Below, one piece after another: positions 36,218-45,875 of a stretch of 64,000 nucleotides of DNA (position 1 is its first letter; each line of letters starts with the position of its first letter). Origin of the DNA: GWE2-42-39 sp034003625. Its GTDB lineage: Bacteria > Bacteroidota > Bacteroidia > Bacteroidales > Prolixibacteraceae. The DNA lies in the NCBI GenBank assembly GCA_034003625.1, contig JAVEYG010000011.1:1-64000 (forward strand). Reading direction: 5' to 3'. The translations under genes were made by a program, and so were the position numbers. Under the pieces are notes generated by a model. That model did no database searches. It worked only from the letters and a program-made list of their open reading frames with translations, and had not been told where the DNA came from.

Positions 36218-36949
36218 TTACACAAACCGTTCTCGTTTTTGAAGGTTAAACAATCCGTATAATACAAATATCAGCGAGCTAACCGACAAAAAGATCCTGT
36301 TCTTTACGATAATTCCCTCCCAGATAGTTTCATTCATGTTTCGCGGCATATTGAAAGGGTTCAGAAAAACGTCCCATTGGGTATTTTCAACTAAATCCTC
36401 GCTTATAATCATCAGAATAACCCCGAAGATAACCATCACTGCCATAGTCCCGTACCCGTTTTTAATCAGGGTCGAGAACATGAACGACAGGCACCCGATA
36501 AAAAGCACCGGGTACATTACCTGGTAGGTCATTCCCAAAATATGTAAAGGGGTCAGGAAGATTGTTGACAGGAAAGAATAAACGCATAAAATGAGAAAAA
36601 CCAGCACAAACACAAGAAGCATACGTACCAGCCACACTTTGTAACGATAATCGGGGATACCAAACAAAATCTCAAGTATCCCGGCGTCCACATCGTTCTG
36701 GATACCAAAGCTCATCGGGTAAAATACCAGCAATATACCGGGAAAGATGAGGGTATAATACACCATTTCTTCATCAAGGTTGTCCCCGTTCAAGGCCGTG
36801 TTGATGGATATAAAAATAAAGAAACCCAAAGAAGCCAAGAAAAACCAGATAAAACGGTTGGAGAAAATAATGCGCATGTTATAGCGTACCAATTTCCATA
36901 CTAAATGGAGCGTATTTGCCAGCCCTGATTGATTTGTTGTTTCCATCAT
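36218..36949 (-). CDS. ABC-2 type permease (partner of the RND-ABC fusion)
   Basis: The 243-residue protein has six hydrophobic segments: WFFLASLGFFIFISINTAL, LIFPGILLVFYPMSFG, VRMLLVFVLVFLILCVYSF, VMYPVLFIGCLSFMFSTL, AVMVIFGVILMIISEDL and FLSVSSLIFVLYGLFNL. The layout is that of an ABC-2 permease without its own ATPase. Its start overlaps the stop of the RND-ABC fusion by four bases, so translation is coupled and the ATPase domain at the fusion's C-terminus is its likely motor. Last gene of the operon. The substrate is unknown. Confidence 0.85.
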   Translation of the reverse strand: MMETTNQSGLANTLHLVWKLVRYNMRIIFSNRFIWFFLASLGFFIFISINTALNGDNLDEEMVYYTLIFPGILLVFYPMSFGIQNDVDAGILEILFGIPDYRYKVWLVRMLLVFVLVFLILCVYSFLSTIFLTPLHILGMTYQVMYPVLFIGCLSFMFSTLIKNGYGTMAVMVIFGVILMIISEDLVENTQWDVFLNPFNMPRNMNETIWEGIIVKNRIFLSVSSLIFVLYGLFNLQKRERFV

Positions 36950-39900
36950 TTTAAATCTTTAATCAAACATAAATAGGCATCTTCCAGCATTGGTTTTGCA
37001 ACCACGGCATTGGGATCCGGCTGGGTCTTCGAAAGCATCCGCACCCTGATTTTATCGTCCTGCCGCATGTGGTGGATTACCATTTGCTTATTCGGCATTT
37101 TATCGAAATCCCGTGCCGGGACATCGAACTGCCAAACTAAGTCTTTGGCCAGATGTACCATGTTCGACGGCGTACCGGTGTATTTCACCCGCCCCCGGTT
37201 GATCACAGCAACCTGGTTGCACGAACTGGCAATATCTTCAATAATATGGGTCGAGAAGATCACAATCCGTTCACGGCTAAGTTCGACCAACAGGTTACGG
37301 AAGCGGATCCGCTCGCGCGGGTCAAGCCCGGCAGTGGGCTCGTCGACCACCAATATCCGCGGCAGGTGGAGCAAAATTTGGGCAATCCCGATGCGCTGTT
37401 TCATCCCTCCCGAAAACGAACCGATCTTTTCTTTTCTACGTTCATACATGTGTACCGATTTCAGCACATAAGCGACCCGTTCTTCCCTTTCGGTTTTATT
37501 TGCCAATCCTTTCAGGATAGCCTGATAGTCGAGAAAATCTTCAGCAGGCATATTTTCGTAAGTACCGAACTCCTGCGGAAGATAACCGATCAAGCCCTGT
37601 AGTTCTTCACGTCTTTCCTGTGTATCAATTCCGTTGACCCATATTTTGCCATAGCTCTGTTCAAAAATGCCGCAAATGATCCGCATCATGGTTGATTTTC
37701 CGGCACCATTAGGCCCCAGCAGGCCAAACATACCTGTCCCTATTTTCAGGGAGACCCCGTTTAGCGCCTTGAACGGTTGACGGCGTTTTCCGATAACCGG
37801 GATTTGTTTTACCAACCGGTATACCGTTCGCCGGAGGTTGCCAAAACGCCCCGTGATACGGTTGATGTTTACCTTTTCTTCGTATAATTTCCGCGAAGTA
37901 ACCGAGATTACCAGAGCTAAGTACCACAATACAGATACCGTGACCAGCAAACCGATAGATTTTGTATTTACCCATAGCATGAACAACTCGGGCAAAGGCA
38001 GAATCCAGAACAAAATAACCTGCACTGCTTTCCGGAAAGAAAGCGGCCATTTTTTGTTTTTCGCTTTGGCAAGGTTCCCAAGGTAATAATTGAACGGTTT
38101 CCATATCCCGTTGATGTAAAGGTATACCATCACCGACATAAACAATATCCACAATGCCGACTCAAGATAAAAAAACGTGAAATATACAAAGAATGCCAGA
38201 AGGGGCAGTTGCCAGATTACCTGGTCAAATTCGCGGAGCGATTTATATTCTTTTTCGAGGCCTGCCCGTTTACGGATATTGACCCCCCCGTTCCACTCGC
38301 GGGTAAACCGGTCGGGACGGTCGTATATTTTTACTAAGTTCTGAACTACGATACTGACCGGTTCATTCTCGTCAATCAGCTTTGTTTTTGCTTTTTTCAG
38401 GCTCGATAGTACAAACCAGGTAGCCCCTGGCACAACCAATATCAACAGGAGAAAATCAATCGCCTGCCACAATCCGGAATCTACCTCAAAATAAATGTAT
38501 GCCGTACCAGCAGCCATGATGCTGAACTGAATGGTTTTCAGTTTCCAGCCCAGGGCACGGAACCAGGCCAGCGAACTTTCGAGCCCCGAGTACATCGTCG
38601 GAATAAAAATAAGGGTCAGCAAGGTACTGACGGTCAGCCCGCCAATCACGATGATGGCAAACGGTGCCCCTATCACGCTGACATATTCGGCATCGCCCAT
38701 CGCCAGCGGCACCATCGCTACGATAGTGGTGATAGCCGTAATCAGGATGGGACGTACCCGCGACAGCCCGGCAGTCATCAAAGCCCGCGAACGGCGGAAC
38801 CCCCGGCCCCTTAAAATGTTTGTATAATCAATCAGGATAATGCCGTTGTTTACCACAATCCCGATCAGGATCAGGAACCCGGTAAGCGTGTTGGCGTTCA
38901 ACAGACTATTTCCGGTGAAGATGAGCGCCATAAACGAACCAATACCGGCCAGCGGGATGGTGAACATCAACACAAACGGGGTTGACAATGATTCGAAAAC
39001 CGAGGCAAGGATCATAAAAATGAGCAACACGGCAGCACCGATCAGGAAATAAAATTCGTCTAAATCGCTTTCCTCATGTACCACTTCAGCCGCCACCCCC
39101 GACGGGAGGTTGTAGCTTGCCACTAACTCGTCAATTTCGTAGCGGTAGGCTTCCAACAAATCTTTTGAATCTTCCGCCTCGCTCACAAAACTGTAAGTCA
39201 CTTCAATACTTTTCTCCTGGTTCACCCGGTTTATGCCGGCCAGCCCCGAAGCGTAAACAAGATTAGTGAAATCCTGAAGGTCGTGAAGCCCGTCGTTGGC
39301 ATCGGTAACCTGGAGATGGCGAAGGTCTTCCATGCTGCGTTCCTCTTCTTCTTCCACGCCTTTGGTGGTAATGACAATCTCGTATTCATCTATCCCCTGG
39401 TTAAACATTACACCGGTGTTGATTTCGTTCTGAAAAGAATTCAACTCGGAAGTAACATTTCCAAGTGAAAGATTGTACTCAGTCATCAGCAGCGGATCGA
39501 AAATCATATGTACCTCCGGACGGTTGTTCGAAACGTTGATGCGTACACGGCGAATCGATTCCAAATCATCAAGATAGTATTCAAAATCTTCGGCCACCTG
39601 TTGCATCTGCGCAAAATCCTGCCCTTTTATGACAATTTTTTCTTCTTCTGTACCAATCCCCATCATTCGTTGAAAGTTGCCCATCATGTTACGGCTGCCG
39701 CCCGAAAAACCACTGGAACTCTGAACCTGCTCAAACGATATTTCAGCCGTATTTATGGAACTGACACGTTTTTCAATATCGGCCTTTATTTCAGCAAAAT
39801 TACGATCATCAATCTCCTCGTAATCTTCTTTTAACCTTACTGTAACAATGGCTTCTTCTTCCTCTATTTTGCTGATCACTTCTAATTTTTCGGCAAGGTC

Positions 39901-41646
39901 TTCCAATTTACCCTCAATATCGGTAACTGTTTCGTCAGTTTTCCCGAGCGATGCGCCTGAAGGCATGGTAATATACAAACGGATATCGGTTTGTTCCACT
40001 TCCCGGAGCGAGTTTACACTAACGGCAAGACTGAGAAAAATGGTTATAAAAAAGATTACTGTCGCCCCGATAATGGTAGTGGCGGGGTTTCTCATGCTGG
40101 CTTTCAGTAAAAGCATATACACCTGTACCATCCGGTTATTGGTCGTTACTTTCTCAAACGTGACCGACTTGTTTTTCCAGCGTTTCAGAAGGAAATGGGT
40201 GGCCATTGGTACCAACAGGATAGCGGCAACGAGCGATACCAACAATGTCGAAATAATGGAAACACCCACATTATAGCCCAGCATTTCGATCATAAAATTA
40301 TTAGAGAAAATAAAGGGCATAAACACGACAATGGTTGTCAGGGTAGCCGCAACGATGGAACGCCATACTTCGTTGGTCCCCTGTGTTACGGCAATATCGG
40401 GATTATAGCCTTTGCCCGAAAGCCTGTAAATATTTTCAAGCACGACCACACTGTTGTCGAGCAGCATCCCCACGGCCAGGGCCATCCCCACTAAAGTCAG
40501 GCTGTTTAGGGTAATATCAAATGCGTAAAAGAAATTAAATGCCGTATAAACCGAAACCGGTATTGCCAACGCAATGAATGCCACAATCCGGATATTTTTC
40601 AGGAACATCCAAAGTACAAAGATGGCCAACAACCCTCCGACCAACGCGAGTTCGATAATCTGGTCGATATTCTTTTCCATGGTTTCGGCTGAATTGCTCT
40701 GGATTGATATCTGAATATCCTTATAACCCAGTTTTTCGTTCAACCGTTCAATTACTTTTTTCGTGTTGTCAGAAAGGTCGATCAGGTTCGCCTGTGAGTC
40801 GTTCACCAACTGGATTGTAACTGCATCCTTTCCGTTGATCCGGCTGTAACTGGTCTCCTCCTTCACCCCGAAGCGGACTTCGGCAACATCTTTCAGCAAT
40901 ATAGGGCCGTTTGCAACCACGATATTTTCAATATCCGAAACGTTTTCGTATTCGGCAGTAACATGTACAAAATATTGGATATTTTTATCTTTCAGGTTCC
41001 CCACATACGTACGGGCGCGGGCATTTTGCGAAATAATGCTGCGTATCCTGCTGCCCGTTATATTGTATGCCTCACAGGCCCCCGGGTCAAGAATTATTTC
41101 GAGCGATTTTTCACGTCCCCCGAATACCCGCACCGAGGCGATCCCGTCAATATTTTCAAGGTCCGGCGCAATTTCCTGGTCGGCGAGGTTACGTACCCGG
41201 TCGATGCCGCCACTGCCGATCACCTGCAATTCCATGAACTGGCTGTTCAGTTGCTGAAGGTCGACTTTGTTCACGGAAGCCCTCGCCCCTTCGGGCAGTG
41301 AACTTTGTATTTCGTTTATTTTTTCCTGAAGTTTAAGGTACGCATATTTAAAATTTACATCTTTCTGATAATAAACGACAATGCTTCCCGAACGGGCCGT
41401 AACATTTGATTCGATAGATTCGATACCTTCAAGTGTGCCGATGGCGCTTTCGATGGGAATGACGATCTGGTTTTCCATGAATTTCGGATCGACCTCTCCC
41501 TGGTACGACGCCTGCACATACAGAAACGGCAGTTCTACATTGGGGAACAACTCCACCTTGAGTTGTTTATAGGACACAAACCCCAGAAGGGTAAGTCCGA
41601 TAAACAACATGCTGATGGTCGTTTTTCTGTTTATGATGAATTTCAT
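36946..41646 (-). CDS. RND-family permease fused to an ABC transporter ATPase
   Basis: One uninterrupted 1566-codon frame. Residues about 1-1020 are a full RND permease: porter and docking domains, TM4 motif GMLLDNS (393-399; one Asp of the usual pair is Asn), TM10 region GIVVNNGIILID (929-940; the Lys of AcrB is absent). Residues about 1040-1250 hold six extra hydrophobic segments. Residues about 1290-1566 are an ABC ATPase: Walker A GPNGAGKST (1311-1319), Q-loop Q1358, signature FSGGM (1411-1415), Walker B ILVVDEP (1431-1437), H1467. A segment before the insert (VQNLVKIYD, 1101-1109) looks like the first strand of the same ATPase. The following gene is an ABC-2 permease. The joint action of proton-driven and ATP-driven export is inference. 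Confidence 0.9.
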   Translation of the reverse strand: MKFIINRKTTISMLFIGLTLLGFVSYKQLKVELFPNVELPFLYVQASYQGEVDPKFMENQIVIPIESAIGTLEGIESIESNVTARSGSIVVYYQKDVNFKYAYLKLQEKINEIQSSLPEGARASVNKVDLQQLNSQFMELQVIGSGGIDRVRNLADQEIAPDLENIDGIASVRVFGGREKSLEIILDPGACEAYNITGSRIRSIISQNARARTYVGNLKDKNIQYFVHVTAEYENVSDIENIVVANGPILLKDVAEVRFGVKEETSYSRINGKDAVTIQLVNDSQANLIDLSDNTKKVIERLNEKLGYKDIQISIQSNSAETMEKNIDQIIELALVGGLLAIFVLWMFLKNIRIVAFIALAIPVSVYTAFNFFYAFDITLNSLTLVGMALAVGMLLDNSVVVLENIYRLSGKGYNPDIAVTQGTNEVWRSIVAATLTTIVVFMPFIFSNNFMIEMLGYNVGVSIISTLLVSLVAAILLVPMATHFLLKRWKNKSVTFEKVTTNNRMVQVYMLLLKASMRNPATTIIGATVIFFITIFLSLAVSVNSLREVEQTDIRLYITMPSGASLGKTDETVTDIEGKLEDLAEKLEVISKIEEEEAIVTVRLKEDYEEIDDRNFAEIKADIEKRVSSINTAEISFEQVQSSSGFSGGSRNMMGNFQRMMGIGTEEEKIVIKGQDFAQMQQVAEDFEYYLDDLESIRRVRINVSNNRPEVHMIFDPLLMTEYNLSLGNVTSELNSFQNEINTGVMFNQGIDEYEIVITTKGVEEEEERSMEDLRHLQVTDANDGLHDLQDFTNLVYASGLAGINRVNQEKSIEVTYSFVSEAEDSKDLLEAYRYEIDELVASYNLPSGVAAEVVHEESDLDEFYFLIGAAVLLIFMILASVFESLSTPFVLMFTIPLAGIGSFMALIFTGNSLLNANTLTGFLILIGIVVNNGIILIDYTNILRGRGFRRSRALMTAGLSRVRPILITAITTIVAMVPLAMGDAEYVSVIGAPFAIIVIGGLTVSTLLTLIFIPTMYSGLESSLAWFRALGWKLKTIQFSIMAAGTAYIYFEVDSGLWQAIDFLLLILVVPGATWFVLSSLKKAKTKLIDENEPVSIVVQNLVKIYDRPDRFTREWNGGVNIRKRAGLEKEYKSLREFDQVIWQLPLLAFFVYFTFFYLESALWILFMSVMVYLYINGIWKPFNYYLGNLAKAKNKKWPLSFRKAVQVILFWILPLPELFMLWVNTKSIGLLVTVSVLWYLALVISVTSRKLYEEKVNINRITGRFGNLRRTVYRLVKQIPVIGKRRQPFKALNGVSLKIGTGMFGLLGPNGAGKSTMMRIICGIFEQSYGKIWVNGIDTQERREELQGLIGYLPQEFGTYENMPAEDFLDYQAILKGLANKTEREERVAYVLKSVHMYERRKEKIGSFSGGMKQRIGIAQILLHLPRILVVDEPTAGLDPRERIRFRNLLVELSRERIVIFSTHIIEDIASSCNQVAVINRGRVKYTGTPSNMVHLAKDLVWQFDVPARDFDKMPNKQMVIHHMRQDDKIRVRMLSKTQPDPNAVVAKPMLEDAYLCLIKDLK

Positions 41647-41699
41647 CTGTTTATTCTGTTTAGCGAGGTCCTGACTTTGAGCCAGTCTCCCACTGTCTG

Positions 41700-44600
41700 T
41701 TAAAAAACTTCAGTTTTTCTATATCTGTCTTTCAGTCCGTCCAAAACATCGTATACACAAGGGATCACCACCAGGGACAACAACGTTGAGGTAGTAAGGC
41801 CCCCGATTACGGCCAGCGCCATGGGCGCACGCAATGCCGCGCTTTCGCCAAACCCGAGTGTAAGGGGCAACAGGGCCAGAATGGTGGTCAGACTGGTCAT
41901 AAGGATTGGCCTGATCCGCTGCTGTCCGGCCTGCATAATGGCATCGCGCCTCGACAGCCCTTCTTCACGCAACTGGTTAATCCTGTCTATCAGGATAATG
42001 GAACTGTTCACCGCAATACCGGCAAGCATAATGACCCCTATTAATGCCATGATGTTGAATGTTTTACCCAATACAAAAAAGAGAACTACTGAACCAACTA
42101 CCGCTAACGGAATCGTGAGCAAAACAGTAAACGGGTGCAACAGCGACTCGAACTGGGAAGCCAATACCATGTATACAAGGGCAATAGACAGGATCAAGGC
42201 AAAACTCAGGCTCTGCATCGATTCTTTTCGTTTCTCTTCTTCCCCGGTAATCGATATTTTGTAATCAGGTGCCAGTTCAACATCGGCAATTTGTGCCTCT
42301 ACCTTTTTCACTAATTTATCGAGCGCCACATCTTTGTTTATATGAGCGGTAATTTTTCCAATACGTACCTGGTTACGGTGATAGATTTCACGGGGCGACT
42401 GCCCAATCCGTATATCGGCAATTTCGTTCACCCGGATTTCCTGTGCCCCGTTTTTGATTACGATATCCGAAAGGTCGTTTAACGATTTGTCGGGCAGTTT
42501 CAGGGTGATGTCCTGCATTTCGCCACCTTTTTCCACTGTTCCGGCATTTTTACCTTCCAACTGGTCCTGAATCTGGCTGATGACATTGGCAACACTCAGG
42601 TTAAAAATACCTGCACGCAGGCGGTCGACCACCACTTCCACTTCCGGGGAACCGTCTTCCATCGACGATTTCACATTATACAGTTCAGGGTTACCGGCAA
42701 TCCGCTGTTTTACCTGTTCCGAAATGTCTTCAATCACCTCTAAATCTTCGCCTTTAATTTCAATCACAAAAGGAGCTTCATCGGTCCCCATAATGCTGTT
42801 CAGGGCTGTTTCATCCTGAACAAAATTGGTTTCAATATCGGGCATCCCGCTCAACACAACGCCAATAGCCTGAATTACTTTTGTTGAACCGATGGTACTG
42901 TTTTCAGTAAGTACCACTTTTATAGAGGCTGTATTTTCGCCTTCAAAGATGTCGGTTTCGCTACCTGTCAAACCGGTACTTGGCCCCACATGCGAGTATA
43001 TATTTTTCAGGTTATCGCCCAGCAATTCGCTGATAATGTTCTCGATGTTATAAACAGCTGACGATGTCCGTTCCAACTGTGTACCTTCCTGCATTTTCAG
43101 TTCAATACTGAATTCGCGGGTTTCCGATTTTGGCATAAATTCGGCGCCGATAAAGGGGTACAGCAAAGCGCCCCCAGCCATTAAGAACAAAGCTAAAACG
43201 ACCACCATCCATTTTACATTCAGCAAACGCCCGAGGAAGTTTCCGTATCCTTTTATTTGTACCGATTTTTGCGCGGTGACTTTCTTCCTGTTTTTGTAAA
43301 AGAAATTAAACAGCATCGGGATCACCAGAATAGCTACAACCAACGAGGAAAGGAGCGAGAAAGCCACCGTCCAGGCCTGGTCTTTAAACAACTCACCGGA
43401 AGCCCCATGCAAATAAACAATCGGGAGGAAAACCACAATGGTTGTAATTGTAGATGCCGTGATGGCCCCTCCTACCTGAGAGGTACCAAGAATAGCCGAT
43501 TCTTTTATTGACAAACCGTTTTCGTGGTTACGAAAAATATTTTCCATCACCACAATGGCATTATCGACCAGCATACCAGCGCCAAGCGCCAGCCCTCCCA
43601 TTGTCATCACATTTAGCGACAAACCGTTAAAATACATCAGGTTAAAAGTTGCAATGATCGATATGGGCATAGCTATGCTTACGATCAAAGTCGTTCCGAT
43701 GCGGCGCAGAAAAACAAAAAGTACCACAACGGCCAGCAAAATACCAATCAGGGCCGTATCTTTCACTTCCTTTATCGCATTGTTGATAAATGTTCCCTGG
43801 TTGGTAATAACAACAAGCTGGTATCCCGGCAACGCTTTTTCGATATCGACCAAAGCCTCCCGGACCTGTTCTACCGCTTTTACCGTGTTGAACTTGGTTT
43901 CCTTGAAGATAGAAAGCCCCAGGCAACGTTTCCCGTCGAGGTGCACAATGTTATCGGGTTCCTTGTTTTGATAACTGATTTTTGCCACTTCGCGCAGAAA
44001 GACAGGGGTTTTGGTTGCTGTTTGATCATCGGCAATAATTGGTTTATAGCCTACTATCACATTCCCAAAATCGTCAATATCGTCGAGCAGGCTGATCCCC
44101 TTCACCACATATCGCAGGCCCATTTCGTTGATAGAACCGCCGGAAATATTCTGATTGAAATTCTGTATGCGGGTAGCCACTTCGTCGAGGGTGAGCCCAA
44201 AGGCATCGAGCATATATTTTTCGGTTTCAATCAGCACCTCATTTTCTTCAGCGCCCGAAACATCTACTTCGGCAACCCCTTCGAGCCGTATGAGTTCATT
44301 GCGGATGTAATTATCGGCTACTTTCCGCAACTCGTTCATGTCGTCGATGGTTGTGTGCGAAAGGCCGACGATCATCACCGGTGAAGTATTGGGGTCGTGC
44401 TGGCTGATGTTTATCTCGTCAATGTCCCTGTTCTGGGCAAAAGCAGTGGCCGCCTTCTGCAAGTCGAGAAAAGCCTCGTCCATATCTTTTTCCCAGGTAT
44501 ATTCAACAGTTATTTGTGCTGAGCCTACTTTCGATACCGATGAAACCTGCACCACTCCCGATTGGCGGATAGCCAGGGCTTCGAGGTTTTCAACAAATTG

Positions 44601-44786
44601 TTTTTCCATTTCCTCCGGCGGACGTTCGCCCGATTTCACATCGATAAAAAGCCGCGGGTTATTTATTTCAGGAAACAGGTCAATCCCCAGTTTATCGTAC
44701 GAGATGTACCCGAGCAAAAGCACGGCAAGCACCATCATCAGAATAGTAACCGGGTAATTGACTGAAAATTCAGTTAATTTCTTCAT
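41700..44786 (-). CDS. RND-family efflux permease
   Basis: The 1028-residue inner-membrane permease of the HAE-1 type starts TEFSVNYPVTILMMVLAVLL and has the two porter/docking repeats. TM4 carries GMLVDNAIVVMENI (one Asp of the usual pair). TM10 carries GIAVNSSIILIDRI, again without the AcrB Lys. It differs clearly from the next gene product, so the two permeases could form a mixed trimer like MdtB/MdtC. The membrane-fusion and TolC-type genes directly upstream complete a tripartite exporter. The substrate is unknown. Confidence 0.94.
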   Translation of the reverse strand: MKKLTEFSVNYPVTILMMVLAVLLLGYISYDKLGIDLFPEINNPRLFIDVKSGERPPEEMEKQFVENLEALAIRQSGVVQVSSVSKVGSAQITVEYTWEKDMDEAFLDLQKAATAFAQNRDIDEINISQHDPNTSPVMIVGLSHTTIDDMNELRKVADNYIRNELIRLEGVAEVDVSGAEENEVLIETEKYMLDAFGLTLDEVATRIQNFNQNISGGSINEMGLRYVVKGISLLDDIDDFGNVIVGYKPIIADDQTATKTPVFLREVAKISYQNKEPDNIVHLDGKRCLGLSIFKETKFNTVKAVEQVREALVDIEKALPGYQLVVITNQGTFINNAIKEVKDTALIGILLAVVVLFVFLRRIGTTLIVSIAMPISIIATFNLMYFNGLSLNVMTMGGLALGAGMLVDNAIVVMENIFRNHENGLSIKESAILGTSQVGGAITASTITTIVVFLPIVYLHGASGELFKDQAWTVAFSLLSSLVVAILVIPMLFNFFYKNRKKVTAQKSVQIKGYGNFLGRLLNVKWMVVVLALFLMAGGALLYPFIGAEFMPKSETREFSIELKMQEGTQLERTSSAVYNIENIISELLGDNLKNIYSHVGPSTGLTGSETDIFEGENTASIKVVLTENSTIGSTKVIQAIGVVLSGMPDIETNFVQDETALNSIMGTDEAPFVIEIKGEDLEVIEDISEQVKQRIAGNPELYNVKSSMEDGSPEVEVVVDRLRAGIFNLSVANVISQIQDQLEGKNAGTVEKGGEMQDITLKLPDKSLNDLSDIVIKNGAQEIRVNEIADIRIGQSPREIYHRNQVRIGKITAHINKDVALDKLVKKVEAQIADVELAPDYKISITGEEEKRKESMQSLSFALILSIALVYMVLASQFESLLHPFTVLLTIPLAVVGSVVLFFVLGKTFNIMALIGVIMLAGIAVNSSIILIDRINQLREEGLSRRDAIMQAGQQRIRPILMTSLTTILALLPLTLGFGESAALRAPMALAVIGGLTTSTLLSLVVIPCVYDVLDGLKDRYRKTEVF

Positions 44787-44796
44787 TGGTCGTCAA

Positions 44797-45855
44797 TTAC
44801 TTAATAATCTTCACTTTCGAGCGGTCGCGAAGCGTTTCAAAACCTTTTATTACAATGCGGTCGTTGTATTTCAAACCGGAGGTGATTTCCACACGGTCCT
44901 GTGTTTCATATCCAAACGTAACCCGTTTTTCCTGGGCCGTACCGTTATCCACAATGAAAACGGTTTTCCCTCTTTGCCCGGAAATAATAATATCCTTCGG
45001 GATAACGACCACACTGTCTTTGCGGGCAATAATGATATCGGCCTTGGCAAACATTCCGGGGCGTAGTTTCAATTCCGGGTTCTCAACCGTCAGGATTCCT
45101 TTAAATGTACGCGTTTCGGTAGAGATGGCAGGCGAAAGCTGGCTCACCCTTCCCGAAAGGGTATCGTTTGGAAGGGTGTAATTCATTATACGCACCAGTT
45201 GGTTGTTTTCCACCTCGCCGATATATTTTTCAGGAAGGTTCACTTCCATCTGCATTTTGCTGTAATCCATCATGCTGAACATGGCGTTTCCCGAAGCAAG
45301 CCGTGTCCCTTCCGTATAAAACGGAAGATCGGTGATAACCCCTTTAAACGGTGTGCGGATTTTCATTTTTTCAAGCTGGAGCTGGGCCCTTTCGTAGCTG
45401 TATTTGGCATCGATAAACGAAACTTCGGAATTACGGTATTCCCGTTGGGTAACCCCGCCCTTGTTATACAGCGACTCCTGTTTTTTAAATTCCTGTTCGG
45501 CAATTTCCAAGTTCAGTTTCTTCGATTCGATGGCAATGCCGTTTACATACTCTTCGTCGGTAAACTCCACAATAACCTGATCTTTCTCAACCAGATCGCC
45601 AAGAGCAAATTTTCGTCCGGTACGCGGGTTGATCTTCAGGTGATAATCGCCAGCCACTTCCGAATTAATGGTTACTTCTTTTGAAGCAGTAAGCGTACCG
45701 GTGGTATTGATGGTCTTTTCGATGGAAGCTGGTTTTATATCTTCAACCGAAACAGGAACAGCCAGGTCGGTGCTGACGCTTGCATCACGGTTGCCACACG
45801 ACGCAGCAGCAAAAGCGCCTAAAACTAAAATGAAAATTTTTTTTGTACGTGTCAT
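44797..45855 (-). CDS. Membrane-fusion (periplasmic adaptor) lipoprotein of RND efflux
   Basis: The 352-residue HlyD/AcrA-type adaptor has a lipoprotein signal (VLGAFAAASCG). Barrel-sandwich halves are GTLTASKEVTINSEVAG and KMKIRTPFKGVITDLPFY, separated by a helical hairpin (about residues 100-165). The beta-barrel and membrane-proximal parts follow (VNLPEKYIGEV, LKLRPGMFAKADIII). It would bridge the RND permease and the TolC channel. It is 10 bases upstream of the RND gene and 20 bases downstream of the tolC-like gene. Confidence 0.95.
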   Translation of the reverse strand: MTRTKKIFILVLGAFAAASCGNRDASVSTDLAVPVSVEDIKPASIEKTINTTGTLTASKEVTINSEVAGDYHLKINPRTGRKFALGDLVEKDQVIVEFTDEEYVNGIAIESKKLNLEIAEQEFKKQESLYNKGGVTQREYRNSEVSFIDAKYSYERAQLQLEKMKIRTPFKGVITDLPFYTEGTRLASGNAMFSMMDYSKMQMEVNLPEKYIGEVENNQLVRIMNYTLPNDTLSGRVSQLSPAISTETRTFKGILTVENPELKLRPGMFAKADIIIARKDSVVVIPKDIIISGQRGKTVFIVDNGTAQEKRVTFGYETQDRVEITSGLKYNDRIVIKGFETLRDRSKVKIIK

Positions 45856-45875
45856 CTGTGAAATATTTTATGTTT

